Made by a program: the position numbers and the translations under genes | Notes under the pieces: generated by a model | The model's input: the letters and a program-made list of their open reading frames with translations, nothing else | Databases searched by the model: none | Told to the model about the DNA's origin: nothing | Shown: piece by piece, positions 24,998 through 35,624 of the stretch | Numbering within the stretch: the first letter of the stretch is position 1 | Layout of the letters: the number at the start of each line of letters is the position of its first letter | Assembly (NCBI GenBank): GCA_014898415.1 | Contig: RCTD01000010.1 | Location: 434,001 to 498,000, forward strand | Length of the DNA stretch: 64,000 nt | Reading direction: 5' to 3' | Source: Stromatinia cepivora | Lineage: Eukaryota > Ascomycota > Leotiomycetes > Helotiales > Sclerotiniaceae

Positions 24998-25788
24998 ACT
25001 CACCGCACACTAAGCGAAATCACACCAAAATTGACGATTTTTCAGCTTTTCAAACCCCTGTTATTTATATGAAAATCTAAGAAAATTTATTAAAATTTAT
25101 ATTTATATAAAGATAATTATTCGAAATTCATTAAATACTTATCACGGGATAGTATGATTACAGAGCACTTTCAGGGATCGGGGAATAGGTGGTACACGTG
25201 ATTGGTAGAGTAAAAGAATTGAATGACTTGCCTTTGATTATATGAATCAAAAGCTGTATATATAGAACAAATGAATGGTTATCTAGCCGATATACACCTT
25301 AATTAAACTAAATCTTTGTTTATTAGTGTATCAGGATCACCTTATCAATTGGTAGATTGGTAAGGGCTAATAGATCCTTCATTCCGATTGGAAAGCATAC
25401 ACTTTGATCCTTCATAAGATACAGGGGATCACAGGGCTTTCCGTGACAATACTAAATAAAACATTTTTATAAAATTTTGTTTCAAAGTGATATATATTCG
25501 AAATCAAAAAGCAAAAAAGTTCCAAAAAATCGCTTATTTTGTATAGGAAAAACGTTATATATTCGAAATTTTGAAAAATTTGAACTTTAAATTAGTATAA
25601 CTTTTGAACAAAAATTACAAAAAATAAAAAATATAAATTCTTATAGTTCAATTGTATTTAATTATTATATTATAAAATTTCAGATATTTTTATTAAATAT
25701 TGAAAAAGTTATTCGATATTTAATTTTGTATGAGAAAACATGGTTTTTGCAGGGATTCTGTCACGAATTTGAATGGTGTGCGGTGAGT
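24998..25788. mobile_element. Putative inverted-repeat element (791 bp) carrying a solo LTR
   Basis: A 13-base perfect inverted repeat, ACTCACCGCACAC, lies at 24998-25010 and (as reverse complement) 25776-25788. The DNA between is AT-rich with no long frame and contains a 309-bp LTR with its own target duplication. No target duplication of the outer repeat was found, so the class is uncertain. Confidence 0.55.
25140..25448 (-). mobile_element. Solo LTR (309 bp) with 5-bp target duplication
   Basis: On the minus strand it begins TGTCACGG and ends CCGTGATA (from CCGTGACA by one transition), the TG...CA form of LTRs. The 5-base duplication ATACT flanks it at 25135-25139 and 25449-25453. No internal retrotransposon sequence adjoins, so two LTRs recombined and lost the interior. 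Confidence 0.85.
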
Positions 25789-25864
25789 AGATTCCAGAGC
25801 TCTTATCTGTATATGATGGTTAGCTAAATTCAGAAAGTAATCAAACATTATTGGGACTAATATA

Positions 25865-26614
25865 TAAGTCAACTACTCTATATATAGGCCATCCCTGATA
25901 TAAATCATTCTTTTATACCAAAAATCATGATTTTTATTTATTAATAATTTTGTAATAAATCAATATAATTGATTGAAATTTGAGATGTAGATTTTTTATA
26001 TAGATATCAATTGATTCTAAAAATTTCATAATTTTGGATTCTATTTTCGTTGAAATTTTTAAAATTAAAATTTCGATTTCAATTTATATATAATTTTATA
26101 TACAAATTAAAAAACATCAAAATTTTGAATAACTTTTCAATAAAAATAATTAAAAATCTAAAAAATCTTATAATATAAATTTATAATTGACAAAAAATCT
26201 TTTATTAAAAATGTTATAGTTTTTAATCTTTATAAAATCTAAAAATATAAATAAATTCTTGTTTATAAATTCTAAAATTTAAAAGTTTATTCTATTTTAT
26301 AAAATTTGATTCAAGGATTTCAAAAAAATCAATAATTTATTTTTTAACTATTTTTGTTGAAAAATTATTCAAAATTTTCGTATTTTTTTAATTTGTATAT
26401 AAATTATATACAAAATCAAAAATTTTAATCAAAAGAAAATCGCAAAAAATCAAAAATTTTCAGAATTTACTTATCTTTATATAATAAATCTTTATTCGTA
26501 ATTTCAAAAAATTATATTCATAAATAAGAAAGTTAACAATACAGATTTTTATGATTTTTGGTTTGAAAAGGTGGTCCATATCAGAGGTGGCCTATATGTG
26601 GGGTAGTTGATTTA
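25865..26614. mobile_element. MITE-like element (750 bp) with long imperfect terminal inverted repeats
   Basis: The two ends are inverted copies over about 65 bases, starting TAARTCAACTACYCYAYATATAGG. Most differences between arms are C/T or G/A transitions, with the left arm more AT-rich. A TA dinucleotide lies directly outside both ends (25863-25864 and 26615-26616), as with Tc1/mariner-type insertion. The interior is over 85 percent A+T by eye with no frame. Confidence 0.75.
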
Positions 26615-26616
26615 TA

Positions 26617-27719
26617 CGAACTGTCGTGACGAAGAGATGACAACAACTCCCACGATTTGTTTATATTTAGCAAAGATGTCAGTTTATTAGAAGTGATCAT
26701 AGTTGAGACTGAGGAATAAAGATTGAATGTAATCATGACAAAAAAATGAAGTAACTAATATTCGCGTATTGAATGGAGAACCAACATTCCGGGTCCCCAT
26801 GCTACAGGAGTGTGAGGGCTGGACCGGTAGGTGTGTGGAGTTAATATGCTACTAGTGCAATGATGACCGTGAATTAGTGCATAAGGTACAATCATCCCTA
26901 GTGGTACTGATATGGTACGCTCGCATCTTATTACTTTCCGGAAATGGATGGTTACGAGGGATCTACCCACGCACCTTATATGAGGATTCTAGCCCACAGA
27001 AGGCTTTTGTGGACCAGGTATCTTTCCTAGCACAATCAGCAACCAATTCATAGCCCCTCCTTGCCTACAGCTTCCACCCTCTTCGTTCCATGCTGGATGC
27101 GCTCCAACTAACAATTATGCAATCTTTGGTGGTACACAATAAGCTTTCAAGCGCGATTCGTAGCAACAATATTCAATATATGAAACCCTGCCTGTTCAGG
27201 GTCGACCCGCTCAAAGACCTTTGGTTAGGATTATGTTTAGGGTACTCAGATGAGATGTGGAATGAAGCTTGATACACTTTATTTCCGCATATTTTCTTAT
27301 TGTATGTCTATCTTCAGGATTGCCCGGTTGTAAGAGCAGCCCGCATAACTGTGTTCAAGGCTTGGCAGGTAACCATAATTCACATTCATAACCTGCCTGG
27401 TGGTGACCCAGCACTTTTGCTTCTAAAGTTGAAGAAGAAGCACATCATATAGCGAGTATATATTTTGAGAACAATTTCAAGAATTAAAAATGCTAAAAAG
27501 AGTGATAGATGGTTTTAAATTCCCTTGGCTACAAAGTTCGAAAAAGTAACAGCAACTACAACCAAAATTACAAACTCTTCAAGGGCTAAGTTCTAAAGAG
27601 TGACAGCATGTATTATTAAAATCCCAAAACCCCAAACCCCCCGAGTACAGGGTTTCAAAGAGTAACACTGAACTAACTTCCCTTTCACCTTCACCACAGT
27701 CGTTGAGCCATGCAATTAT
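26617..27719. other. Intergenic, no gene recognised
   Basis: Composition becomes normal again, with short frames of 60-75 codons on both strands, none with a known motif. A possible coding relic reads around 27180-27270 on the plus strand but has no support. Confidence 0.4.
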
Positions 27720-28670
27720 TCAATATCCAAGCTTGATCAAAGCAAACTCAAGACATTCAAGCTCGTCGATGATGCCAAAGACTTTTTCTTTGCAAGTAAC
27801 CCTAAGATGCTCTATGTTCTTTGTATGCCGAAGATAATCTTCCTTCAAAATTTCAGAAGGTACATGGCTCAAATCATCCAATTTCTCGCTGATTTCGGCA
27901 CAAAGATATATCATATAATCATACCAGTCAATTTCATCAAGATCCAAGTGTGATTCTTGGCTATCGTTCTGCGAGCCAGCCGAAGCAGTAGTTGAGCTTT
28001 ACATAGTATCTTCACCGGAGCTAGTGGAGCCAACGAATGCAGTTTGCTCAACAATGGAACCCACAACAACCATTGGCATACTTGTATTTTGCACAATGTG
28101 CTCACCAGAGCTAGTGGAGCCAGCGAATGCATTCTGGTGAATGTTGGTATTCGAGGCAGTGGAATCAGCAGTGTTATTCTGCTGGAGGCTCATGCCATGA
28201 CTATCATCAGAAGACTGGTATCGAAGTGCGTATCGATACATAATGGAATGGTGCTTCGTGATAAGATGACCGTAGGTATCGTACCAGTGAAGGTATTCCA
28301 CGATGAAATCCATGTCGCTACAACTGGTGGCCAGATTATCATCTTGCTTAGGGGCTACCTGGTAGGGCCTTGCGCAGGTACCGTATATTGACGCACATAG
28401 TCTCTCATCATTTCGGTGTCCTTGACCGCTTGCTTGATGGTACGATTGTATTTCGTGTCCCAATTACGAAGAGATGTCAAAATTCGCATGTATTCAGCCA
28501 TAGTGGTCTCAGCTGTATCATTCTGCGGAAGATCTTGACCTAAGCCAGCAATTGTATTTTGCTGGAGAGTAGTACCGACCACTGGCAGTTGGGGTATAGT
28601 AACTTCTTGTATTTCAGTCCCAGTCTCATTTGAATTCTTAGGTAGATCGGGCTTGAGTTTCGAAACATAT
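27720..28670 (-). pseudogene. Decayed hypothetical protein with STSSGE repeats
   Basis: Three minus-strand segments form one former protein. Segment 28582-28355 (RNWDTKYNRTIKQAVKDTEMMRDYV) is open to a frame change near 28360. Segment 28360-27999 (QDDNLATSCSDMDFIVEYLHW, then two copies of an FxGSTSSGE unit) ends at a TAA in frame with the next segment, which is what a single CAA to TAA change would give. The last segment 27996-27720 continues SQESHLDLDEIDWYDYMIYL and is open to the natural end. The former protein was acidic and helical, with a Gln/Ser/Thr repeat linker. I do not recognise it. If the first break is an intron, only the TAA remains as a lesion. Confidence 0.5.
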
Positions 28671-30060
28671 AAAGTTTCTCGTTTTTTTAACGAATATTGA
28701 TAGTAATAATTGATTTGAATTCAATGATGAAACTTTTAAAGTTCTAGACCCAATAGTTATGAAGTTATCGAAATTGAAAGGATAGGGGATGATATTCTAA
28801 ACGCCATATAAAAAATATCGAAAAAAAACCCCGCAGGAGGATTTTATTCGCAAGCTCTAAAATAAAACATTGAAGATCAAGTCAAAACTATGGTTCGTGA
28901 GTGGATTAGCTCGCCGGATGCAAACGGTGAAGTATATTTGCAGCAGAGAGTCATAATCTGAGGCTATCGTCGTGTCACTGCCAATCCAGCCTCTTCTACC
29001 CCAGCCAAGACCCATCATTGCAAAATCCATACCCTGTACAGTTTCCCATATATGTTGAGAGCAATGGTTTGATTGATAGCCCTTCAAAATAGGTGAATCC
29101 TGTATTGTACAAGTGAAGTCGATATCAATATACTCTATAGGGATATATTCGACAATCTAAAAATCGATGATGCTAATCGTTTCTTTCTGAGTATCGATAA
29201 TAATATTTGTAGACTCTAAATCTTAATAGAAAAGGCAATAAAGGTTCTATATGAAGATTAAAAATCTTACAGTTTGTGAATATATCCGGCATTTTTTCCT
29301 ATTAGGGAGGGACCGCCAGAGATGCCCTTTTTTTTGCCGCAGTCTCGTCAATGTTGGTGTTTAATGTAGATCTGGAGGATGAGCTCTGCAAAATTATTTT
29401 CAGGTGGGTGGTCAGGATTTCACCATCGCTGCTCGCCGGTCTCGCTGGGCATCTTCGGTGTGATGAGCAAGTAGCGATTGTTGTATTGCATCTAAACTTG
29501 AAAATCTAGAATGTTTTCACGTCTCTTCTTAACCTATATTCAACAAAATGCTTTATAATAATGAACTTTACGTATTTGAGGCTACTACAAGGCCCCTTTT
29601 CCTTTCGTTTTCTCTAATAACAGGAATAAAGTGAAAAATGGAGAGAATAACTTGCCAAAGATATGGAATAATTATAGAACACAGACATGAGTTGGCTATG
29701 AAAATCTTTACCGATCAGTTCTTTATTAGTAAACTATTGACAAATCTTCTATCAGAATCCTTACTGATTAGTCCTTTATCAGAAAGAATACTAAGATAAA
29801 TTTCTTTGAGACAGATTAACTTATCTGGAAGTGAATATTGTAGTTTTGTATGGTTTCATTAAGATCTAGGGTTTGATAATTTACCTCTCACGTGGTCGCT
29901 TCGATCACCTCCAACAACGGATTTGACTATATTTAAGAAACAAATTGTATTTTGATACTTACAATATCATCTTTGGACTCTTCTATTATATTACTCAACA
30001 AGTCTATTACTTGATAAACAAAATCTTATATTCTATTAATAAGAATATAATTTAATCCTA
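28671..30060. other. Gene-free AT-rich stretch
   Basis: No supported gene or repeat. Short frames only; its right end is the upstream region of the tandem-repeat membrane protein gene. Confidence 0.45.
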
Positions 30061-30168
30061 ACGAATAATCCAATTCTACCGAATAATTCACTCCTAACGA
30101 ATAATTCACTCCTAACGAATAGTTCAGTCCTGACGGGTAGTTCAATCCCAACGAATAATTCACTATGG
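30061..30168 (+). repeat. 18-bp tandem repeat array (6 units) running into a start codon
   Basis: Six adjacent 18-base units close to ACGAATAATTCACTCCTA fill 30061-30168. The last unit carries the change that makes the ATG at 30165, the start of the following open frame. Confidence 0.9.
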
Positions 30169-31049
30169 CAACAAATAAAAGAATGTTCTGGAGAATAGGT
30201 ACGCTTCTAGTCACCATCTCTATTACAATTCTCACCTATAAATTCTTCAACAATACAACATTCAGGTTCGGAAAATTTATCAAATTTTCTGTGCTTTGCT
30301 TCTTAATATTTACAACATCAATTCAGACAATCAACATTATGGCAAACGTCAATAGAGAAACTCAGTATTTGTTCCTCGAAAATGGCAGAAGAATTGTTCG
30401 CTGGCTTCCCAACCTTAGCCAAGAGAATATCGCCCATATTTTGCGACTCGTTGAGATTCTCTTGCCCTTTACCCCAATAATTGCGCCCAATATTGCATTT
30501 GTAATAGGTGTCGTTTATTATTTCAAGAGCCCAGTCGCGGTAGATCGAACCTCCAGAATTTTCATAGCTGTGATCAACCAGTCCGGCGAAATTCTCAAGT
30601 CTATGATCAACTACTTCTTCGAAATTCTCAAGTCCATGGTCGACCACTTCTTCGAAATTCTCAAGTCCATGGTCGACCACTTCTTCGAAATTCTCAAGTC
30701 CATGATCGACCACTTCTTCGAAATTCTCAAGTCCATGATCAACCATTGTTTCGCCATTCCCACAACCACGATCAACCTCTTCAACGACATTCGCGTATCC
30801 TATCCCGAACAAGGCATATACACTCTATTGTTGTTCTTGGTGGTTCTGTCAATCGTTGGAGTGTTGTGTTATACTATATTTATCACATACTTTTTTAAAG
30901 GAAATGATAGAATCTGGGTGATGGTCATTGAGATTGTGTTATTCATAGTCTGGTTCTGGGTAAGTATTTTTTTATATTCTATCATTTATGAATTAACTTT
31001 TGTACTAATTAATATAATAAATAGTGGCTTTTTTCAACATCCAATTTGA
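30165..31049 (+). CDS. Multi-pass membrane protein with 11-residue tandem repeats (294 aa)
   Basis: Uninterrupted 294-codon frame with no recognised family. Hydrophobic segments at about residues 11-28, 40-58, 95-120, 212-240 and 246-285 predict four to five membrane spans. Between spans 3 and 4 (about residues 142-196) five copies of an 11-residue unit, EILKSMVDHFF, are encoded by 33-bp tandem repeats. An 11-residue period equals three helical turns, so the block should form one long amphipathic helix lying on the membrane or a hendecad coiled coil. The first ATG lies inside the 18-bp array; a second in-frame ATG at 30339 (MANVNRETQ) could be the real start and would drop the first two spans. 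The frame is intact in an AT-rich area, and the repeats keep it because 33 is divisible by three. Function unknown. Confidence 0.6.
   Translation: MATNKRMFWRIGTLLVTISITILTYKFFNNTTFRFGKFIKFSVLCFLIFTTSIQTINIMANVNRETQYLFLENGRRIVRWLPNLSQENIAHILRLVEILLPFTPIIAPNIAFVIGVVYYFKSPVAVDRTSRIFIAVINQSGEILKSMINYFFEILKSMVDHFFEILKSMVDHFFEILKSMIDHFFEILKSMINHCFAIPTTTINLFNDIRVSYPEQGIYTLLLFLVVLSIVGVLCYTIFITYFFKGNDRIWVMVIEIVLFIVWFWVSIFLYSIIYELTFVLINIINSGFFQHPI
30588..30752 (+). repeat. 33-bp coding minisatellite, five units
   Basis: Five 33-base units beginning GAAATTCTCAAGTC, the middle ones almost identical and the outer ones more diverged, coding the hendecad block of the membrane protein. The near-identity of units 2-4 suggests recent expansion. 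Confidence 0.92.
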
Positions 31050-31969
31050 TTTTGAATGGAATATAAACACTATCCTCTCCATGATTTTCTCGATAACTTT
31101 GACAATCTCGATTGTCCGGGTGCATCTGGACTGATAGATCGAAACCTGATTAGGTTTTGGTATCTGTTTGTATTTTGGTATTGAAAGGGAGCGATCGATT
31201 TTGGTGTAGGGAGTGTGGTTTGCTTAATCGGGATGGATTGAGCTTTATATGATGATTAGAGGGCGGAAGGAGATATGAAGGGGAATATTTTGAGAGATCT
31301 CAAAAGTGGTATGGGCTTTAGATGAATAAGGTTCAATAACGCAACAATGAAATTTCATATATGCACATCATACCAAGGACTTGTTTGGATCCTTTAAGAA
31401 ACGTGGCGTCTAAATACTCTATGCATTCGAGTCTAAGTAAATTCTCAAATTTGATATCTCTTTATGTTTTTAAGAATACTTCCTCAATAGTGATATCACA
31501 AATCAGGGGCTTAGGATAAATATTATGAAGAGTTGTGGGCTCTAGGTCATCTAACATAATGAATTTTGACTCTGCCCTTGTAGCTGGATAAAGATATCGC
31601 GTTGTCAAATATTGTGCTTTCAACAAGACACTTCTATGCTAAAGAATAGCCTCTAACGTTATGAATTTAACTATTTGAAAGGAATCGAAGGATCAGGAAA
31701 GAATGCCACCTAATATCGTGCATCTGGTATCCAGCCCTAATTCGACTACTCCTACGTCTACCACACATTTATGGACCATATATTCGTATATTCGATACAT
31801 CTGAAGGAAACCAGAGATCGTACTATTTTCGGTATAGTATCCGGTTTTAAAACAATCACTTTTACTACAGCGGACTCAACAACAGATTAATTTCACTTAT
31901 TCACTTCACAAGAACGACAACCTGCAACACCAAAATACTCCACAATCACAAAGAACACATATAGTACAA
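31050..31969. other. Intergenic, no gene recognised
   Basis: Nothing supported. It may include the missing 5' LTR or leader of the copia remnant that follows, but no terminal repeat could be matched. Confidence 0.4.
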
Positions 31970-34863
31970 TTGAAGCTTCCTATACACTCCAAGAACGCAG
32001 AAAGTAAATCACGAAAACGTATCTTAATTTTTAAAATAGTTCTGGAAATTCCCTTCGGGGACCCTGGAGCGGTTCACGTATATGTGAGGAGCACTATCAT
32101 GGCGAATATGGCAGATTCATTAGAAGAAAGATCATCTGATGCTTCACGAGTATTCAATTCGCAATCGAACTACACTCCAACGTCTCCAGGATTGTCAATT
32201 GTGTCATATGTATGGACCGAAATCTACAAAGGATGGGAAGAAAAATAAGCTGAAGGATTCGTTCCAGATGTAACACAATTTCATGAGATTCGCAATTATT
32301 GCAGATACAAATATCAATACTACAAGAAAAATGACTTTTCGACAAAGATGCATGGGGCGACTTCTTCAATGACTTCAAAAGTTTCACACCCGAAAGTTGC
32401 GAAACGAATTACGAGCATGTGGACTATTCGTCAAAAGATAATAAAAAGAGCATGAGTCACCGTCGATGTAGCACTCTGCGAAGCTGCACGAACTCCTTAC
32501 GCAATCCGGGCCGACGATCAGATCGAAGACGCCGTTATGGACGAACACTTCAGATTTGGATCACATACAATCCTGGAACGCTTGTGGAAACTCAAAACCC
32601 ATACATGAATATCATCCCTAAGGGAGAGATTACCCCTACCGATCCCCAGAGAAAGAAACAGGGAGTACGATTAAACCAATCACGCTCGCCTGACCGATCA
32701 CGCCAACCCGAAAGACTTCGACCACTTCATTTAGGTACGAGTAAAGGATTGGAGGGATTGAATGTTACACCACTCAATAATAATCGAAACCGTCGAAGCT
32801 CGACATTCCATCCATGGGGTTTAAATCCAAACAATAACTTCGGTGGCGACCAACCAGTTAACCCAATCCCTGTAGGCCCACCTACAGGTAGAGAGTACCC
32901 AGAACCACCAGACTGAAACGGAGACCTATCAGGTGAATCATCAGGAGATGAGGGGCCACCAGGTACCGGACGATGATTGAGGAGGAAAGGGGCTAGTCAA
33001 ACTATAACAACAGACCGCACAATCTACTACAAAGCAATAATATCGGCCGCGACCTCGGAAACCTAGCAAAACTCTACGAAAATTCTGAGAAGTACACAGG
33101 CCAGGACGCCAACTTCGATTACAAATACGCCATTTTTGTCAACCATTGCGAGGGGATCGATATTCATCCAAGCTACTACAAGAAGGAATTCACGACTATG
33201 TTGAAGAAGACTGCTCTCACATTCTACCATACGAACCTCAACCTGATCCCGGACACAATGGAAGGAATTAGTCACAAAATGAAAACGACATTTGAGGGAG
33301 GAGAATATCAACGAGGACTTATAGAGAAATGGGACGGAATAAACCTCGTATCAATCATTGCGAAGAATCCCGAAAAATCAACAGCAGATTGTCTGGATAT
33401 TATGACCACAAGGCTTTGTCATCTCCAGGAAGGATTACCGAGAGACCTTCGGACAGATACGTACATCCACAGAAAGATACTCAACACATGCAAGCATGTA
33501 CCAACATGCAGTCAAGCATGCCACCAACCTTAGAAATCAGTGGTAGGGCTTCTTAAGGATCTACGAAGAGCCATTTCCACATGTTGGGAGTCACGTCCGA
33601 AGGAAGAAGAGAGCCTCTAAGTCGAAACGCAAGTACAGGGAGTTATTCAAGAGCAATGACAAGGAATTCGAAACATACCCCGAACAATATATCATTGAAT
33701 ACGAAGGAACGTCTCCCGACGATGTCGGTACTGACGAAGAAACTGCGGCTTATTTTCAGCGGTTCGACCCACAAGGCCCCGCCAAAAGATTCGGAATTTA
33801 GTCACACATGATTTTCATCCTGCAGACCGATCAACGGTCAGGAGGTAGCGATGAACCTATTCGACCGAGCAACTACACACGCTTTAAGAGGACTCAACGA
33901 GGAACCAACCAATGAGGCTGAAGGATTCGAAAATGCAAAATTTCTTGCCAAAGATCGAGAGGCTCTTACGCCCGAAAACCCTCTCAAATTCAACGGAATC
34001 GTGATCACTCATGCAAGAGACGGCCCCATTTACATCAACCAAGAAAAGCAATGCGCGAATTTACGACTTGCCAAAACGCAACTATGATCTATCTGACATC
34101 CATGGAACCAGAGGAGAAGTCAAAAAAGCCGCGACCCCAAAGGATCAATATGTTGCTCAACGAGCTAGGGAGCCTATATTGCAATGGTTTGCCAACCAGA
34201 AGCATCCTACGGACTCTACTTCGCCGCTCAAGTCACTCGCCCCATTGAAGAGGGCGCAAAAACCCTCAATAAAGAAAGTACTACAATGACAGGTGGATAA
34301 CCCTACAAGAGGCCTCAAATTTTCCCCTTTGATATCAACTCAATTAAGATCATCGCTTTCACTGATGCCTCATTCGCTGGCAATAATGAATATACCTCCC
34401 AAATTGGATACGTCATCGCACTCGCCGACGAGGATCGTCGCACGAATATCATCCATTGGTCATCTATCAAATGCAAGAGAGTAACTTGAAGCGCACTAGC
34501 TGCCGAACTCTACGTGTTAGTGCTGGGTTTTGATGTTGCATCTACACTCAATAGCACTTTCGATAAGATCCTCAAACGCAAGATACCATTAGTTACATGT
34601 AATAATTCGAAATATTGCCATAATTGCGTTGTTAAGTTCGGCACAATTGCAGAAAAGAGACTAATGGTCTATATCATGTGTCTTAGACAATCTTACGAAC
34701 GCAGAGATATCACAGAAGTGATGTGGACCGATGGAAATTCCAACCCAGCAGATTCGAGGACAAAAACAAAGTGCTGCCAGGTGTTGACGCAACTTATCGA
34801 TGCTAATCACTACGAACTCAAAACTACTCAATTGATTGAAAGATATGAGCCATCGACTACGTA
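31970..34863 (+). mobile_element. Ty1/copia remnant: gag and RNase H kept, integrase/RT core lost
   Basis: Plus-strand frames, broken by many stops, read a copia-type Gag (about 32250-33540, with a readable block YENSEKYTGQDANFDYKYAI at about 33070-33130) and then jump to the C-terminal part of Pol. The Pol part has a segment near 34150-34260 (GLYFAAQVTRPIEEGAK) and the copia RNase H with FTDASFAGNNEYTS (about 34350-34400), WSSIKCKRV (about 34455-34485), AELY (34503) and TDGNSNPADSRTK (about 34725-34765). Most of protease, integrase and RT are missing. Composition is less AT-rich than the copia copy at the window start, so this copy is damaged more by deletion and frameshift than by RIP. A purine-rich stretch (AAAGGAAGGAACA) at about 34918 may be the old polypurine tract. 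Confidence 0.75.
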
Positions 34864-35624
34864 ATTACCCACACGACAATTACCTGATGCCACTGACATC
34901 ACCGGACTTTAGGTCATAAAGGAAGGAACATGAACTTTACGATTTTACGGCTTTCCAAATCAGACTGCGGGCGCGATCCAGGTATAATACTCACTGAAAC
35001 TCAAAAAGTAATCATGTTGGAAGGTCATACGCCAATCCCCTGGAATCTTTCATTGTATCCACTAGAACTTAAGATTATTGGAAGTATGTTGTACATAGAG
35101 TTCTCTTTCTTTTCTCCTCAGCTTTAAATTCTAAGTAACAATATTGAACCCATAATAGTCTTTGATGAATGTTGGTTACGCAGCCGGCAACAAGAAACTC
35201 CACAGACCAACCGGGCGTCGTCTGAGTATGACCTAGCCCACAATGCTAAACTCCACCATTCGGCGCAAAAGACTTAATGTACTGCCAGAAAAGATGCTAA
35301 CTTGTTGCATAAGATTCCTTTGGGCCCAGAGTACGTTAAGATCGACTGCTCGCCCCTACATCACGAGCACCTCATCACTCGCACGTCGGGAACCAAATGA
35401 TGGATGGGAATGGGCTAGGAGGTTTTATCAACATCGTCACTCGATATCTTTATCTATGATGATGTGAAGACTGATTCATGATAAGACTTTCGATTGTGAG
35501 GAGGACAGGAATTTTGAATTTTTCAAAGGGCTTACGTTTTGTTGAAAATCTTGGCTCTTACTACCTCGGCAATAGTATCCTATTGCGAGCACTTTATCCA
35601 GCCTGAGCAAATTCATAAACGCGT
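34864..35624. other. Intergenic after the copia remnant
   Basis: May contain a decayed 3' LTR after the purine tract. A readable piece near 35320-35390 (PLGPEYVKIDCSPLHHEH) hints at another gene relic but cannot be assigned. Confidence 0.35.

Noticed and set aside
30061..30168. Regularly repeated 18-mers considered as a CRISPR-like array
   Set aside because: Units are directly adjacent without spacers; it is an ordinary tandem repeat in a eukaryote.
30318..30812. 164-codon minus-strand frame with ENFEEVVDHGL repeats
   Set aside because: It is the reverse reading of the 33-bp coding repeats; repeats divisible by three keep both strands open. The plus-strand reading has membrane spans and longer extent.
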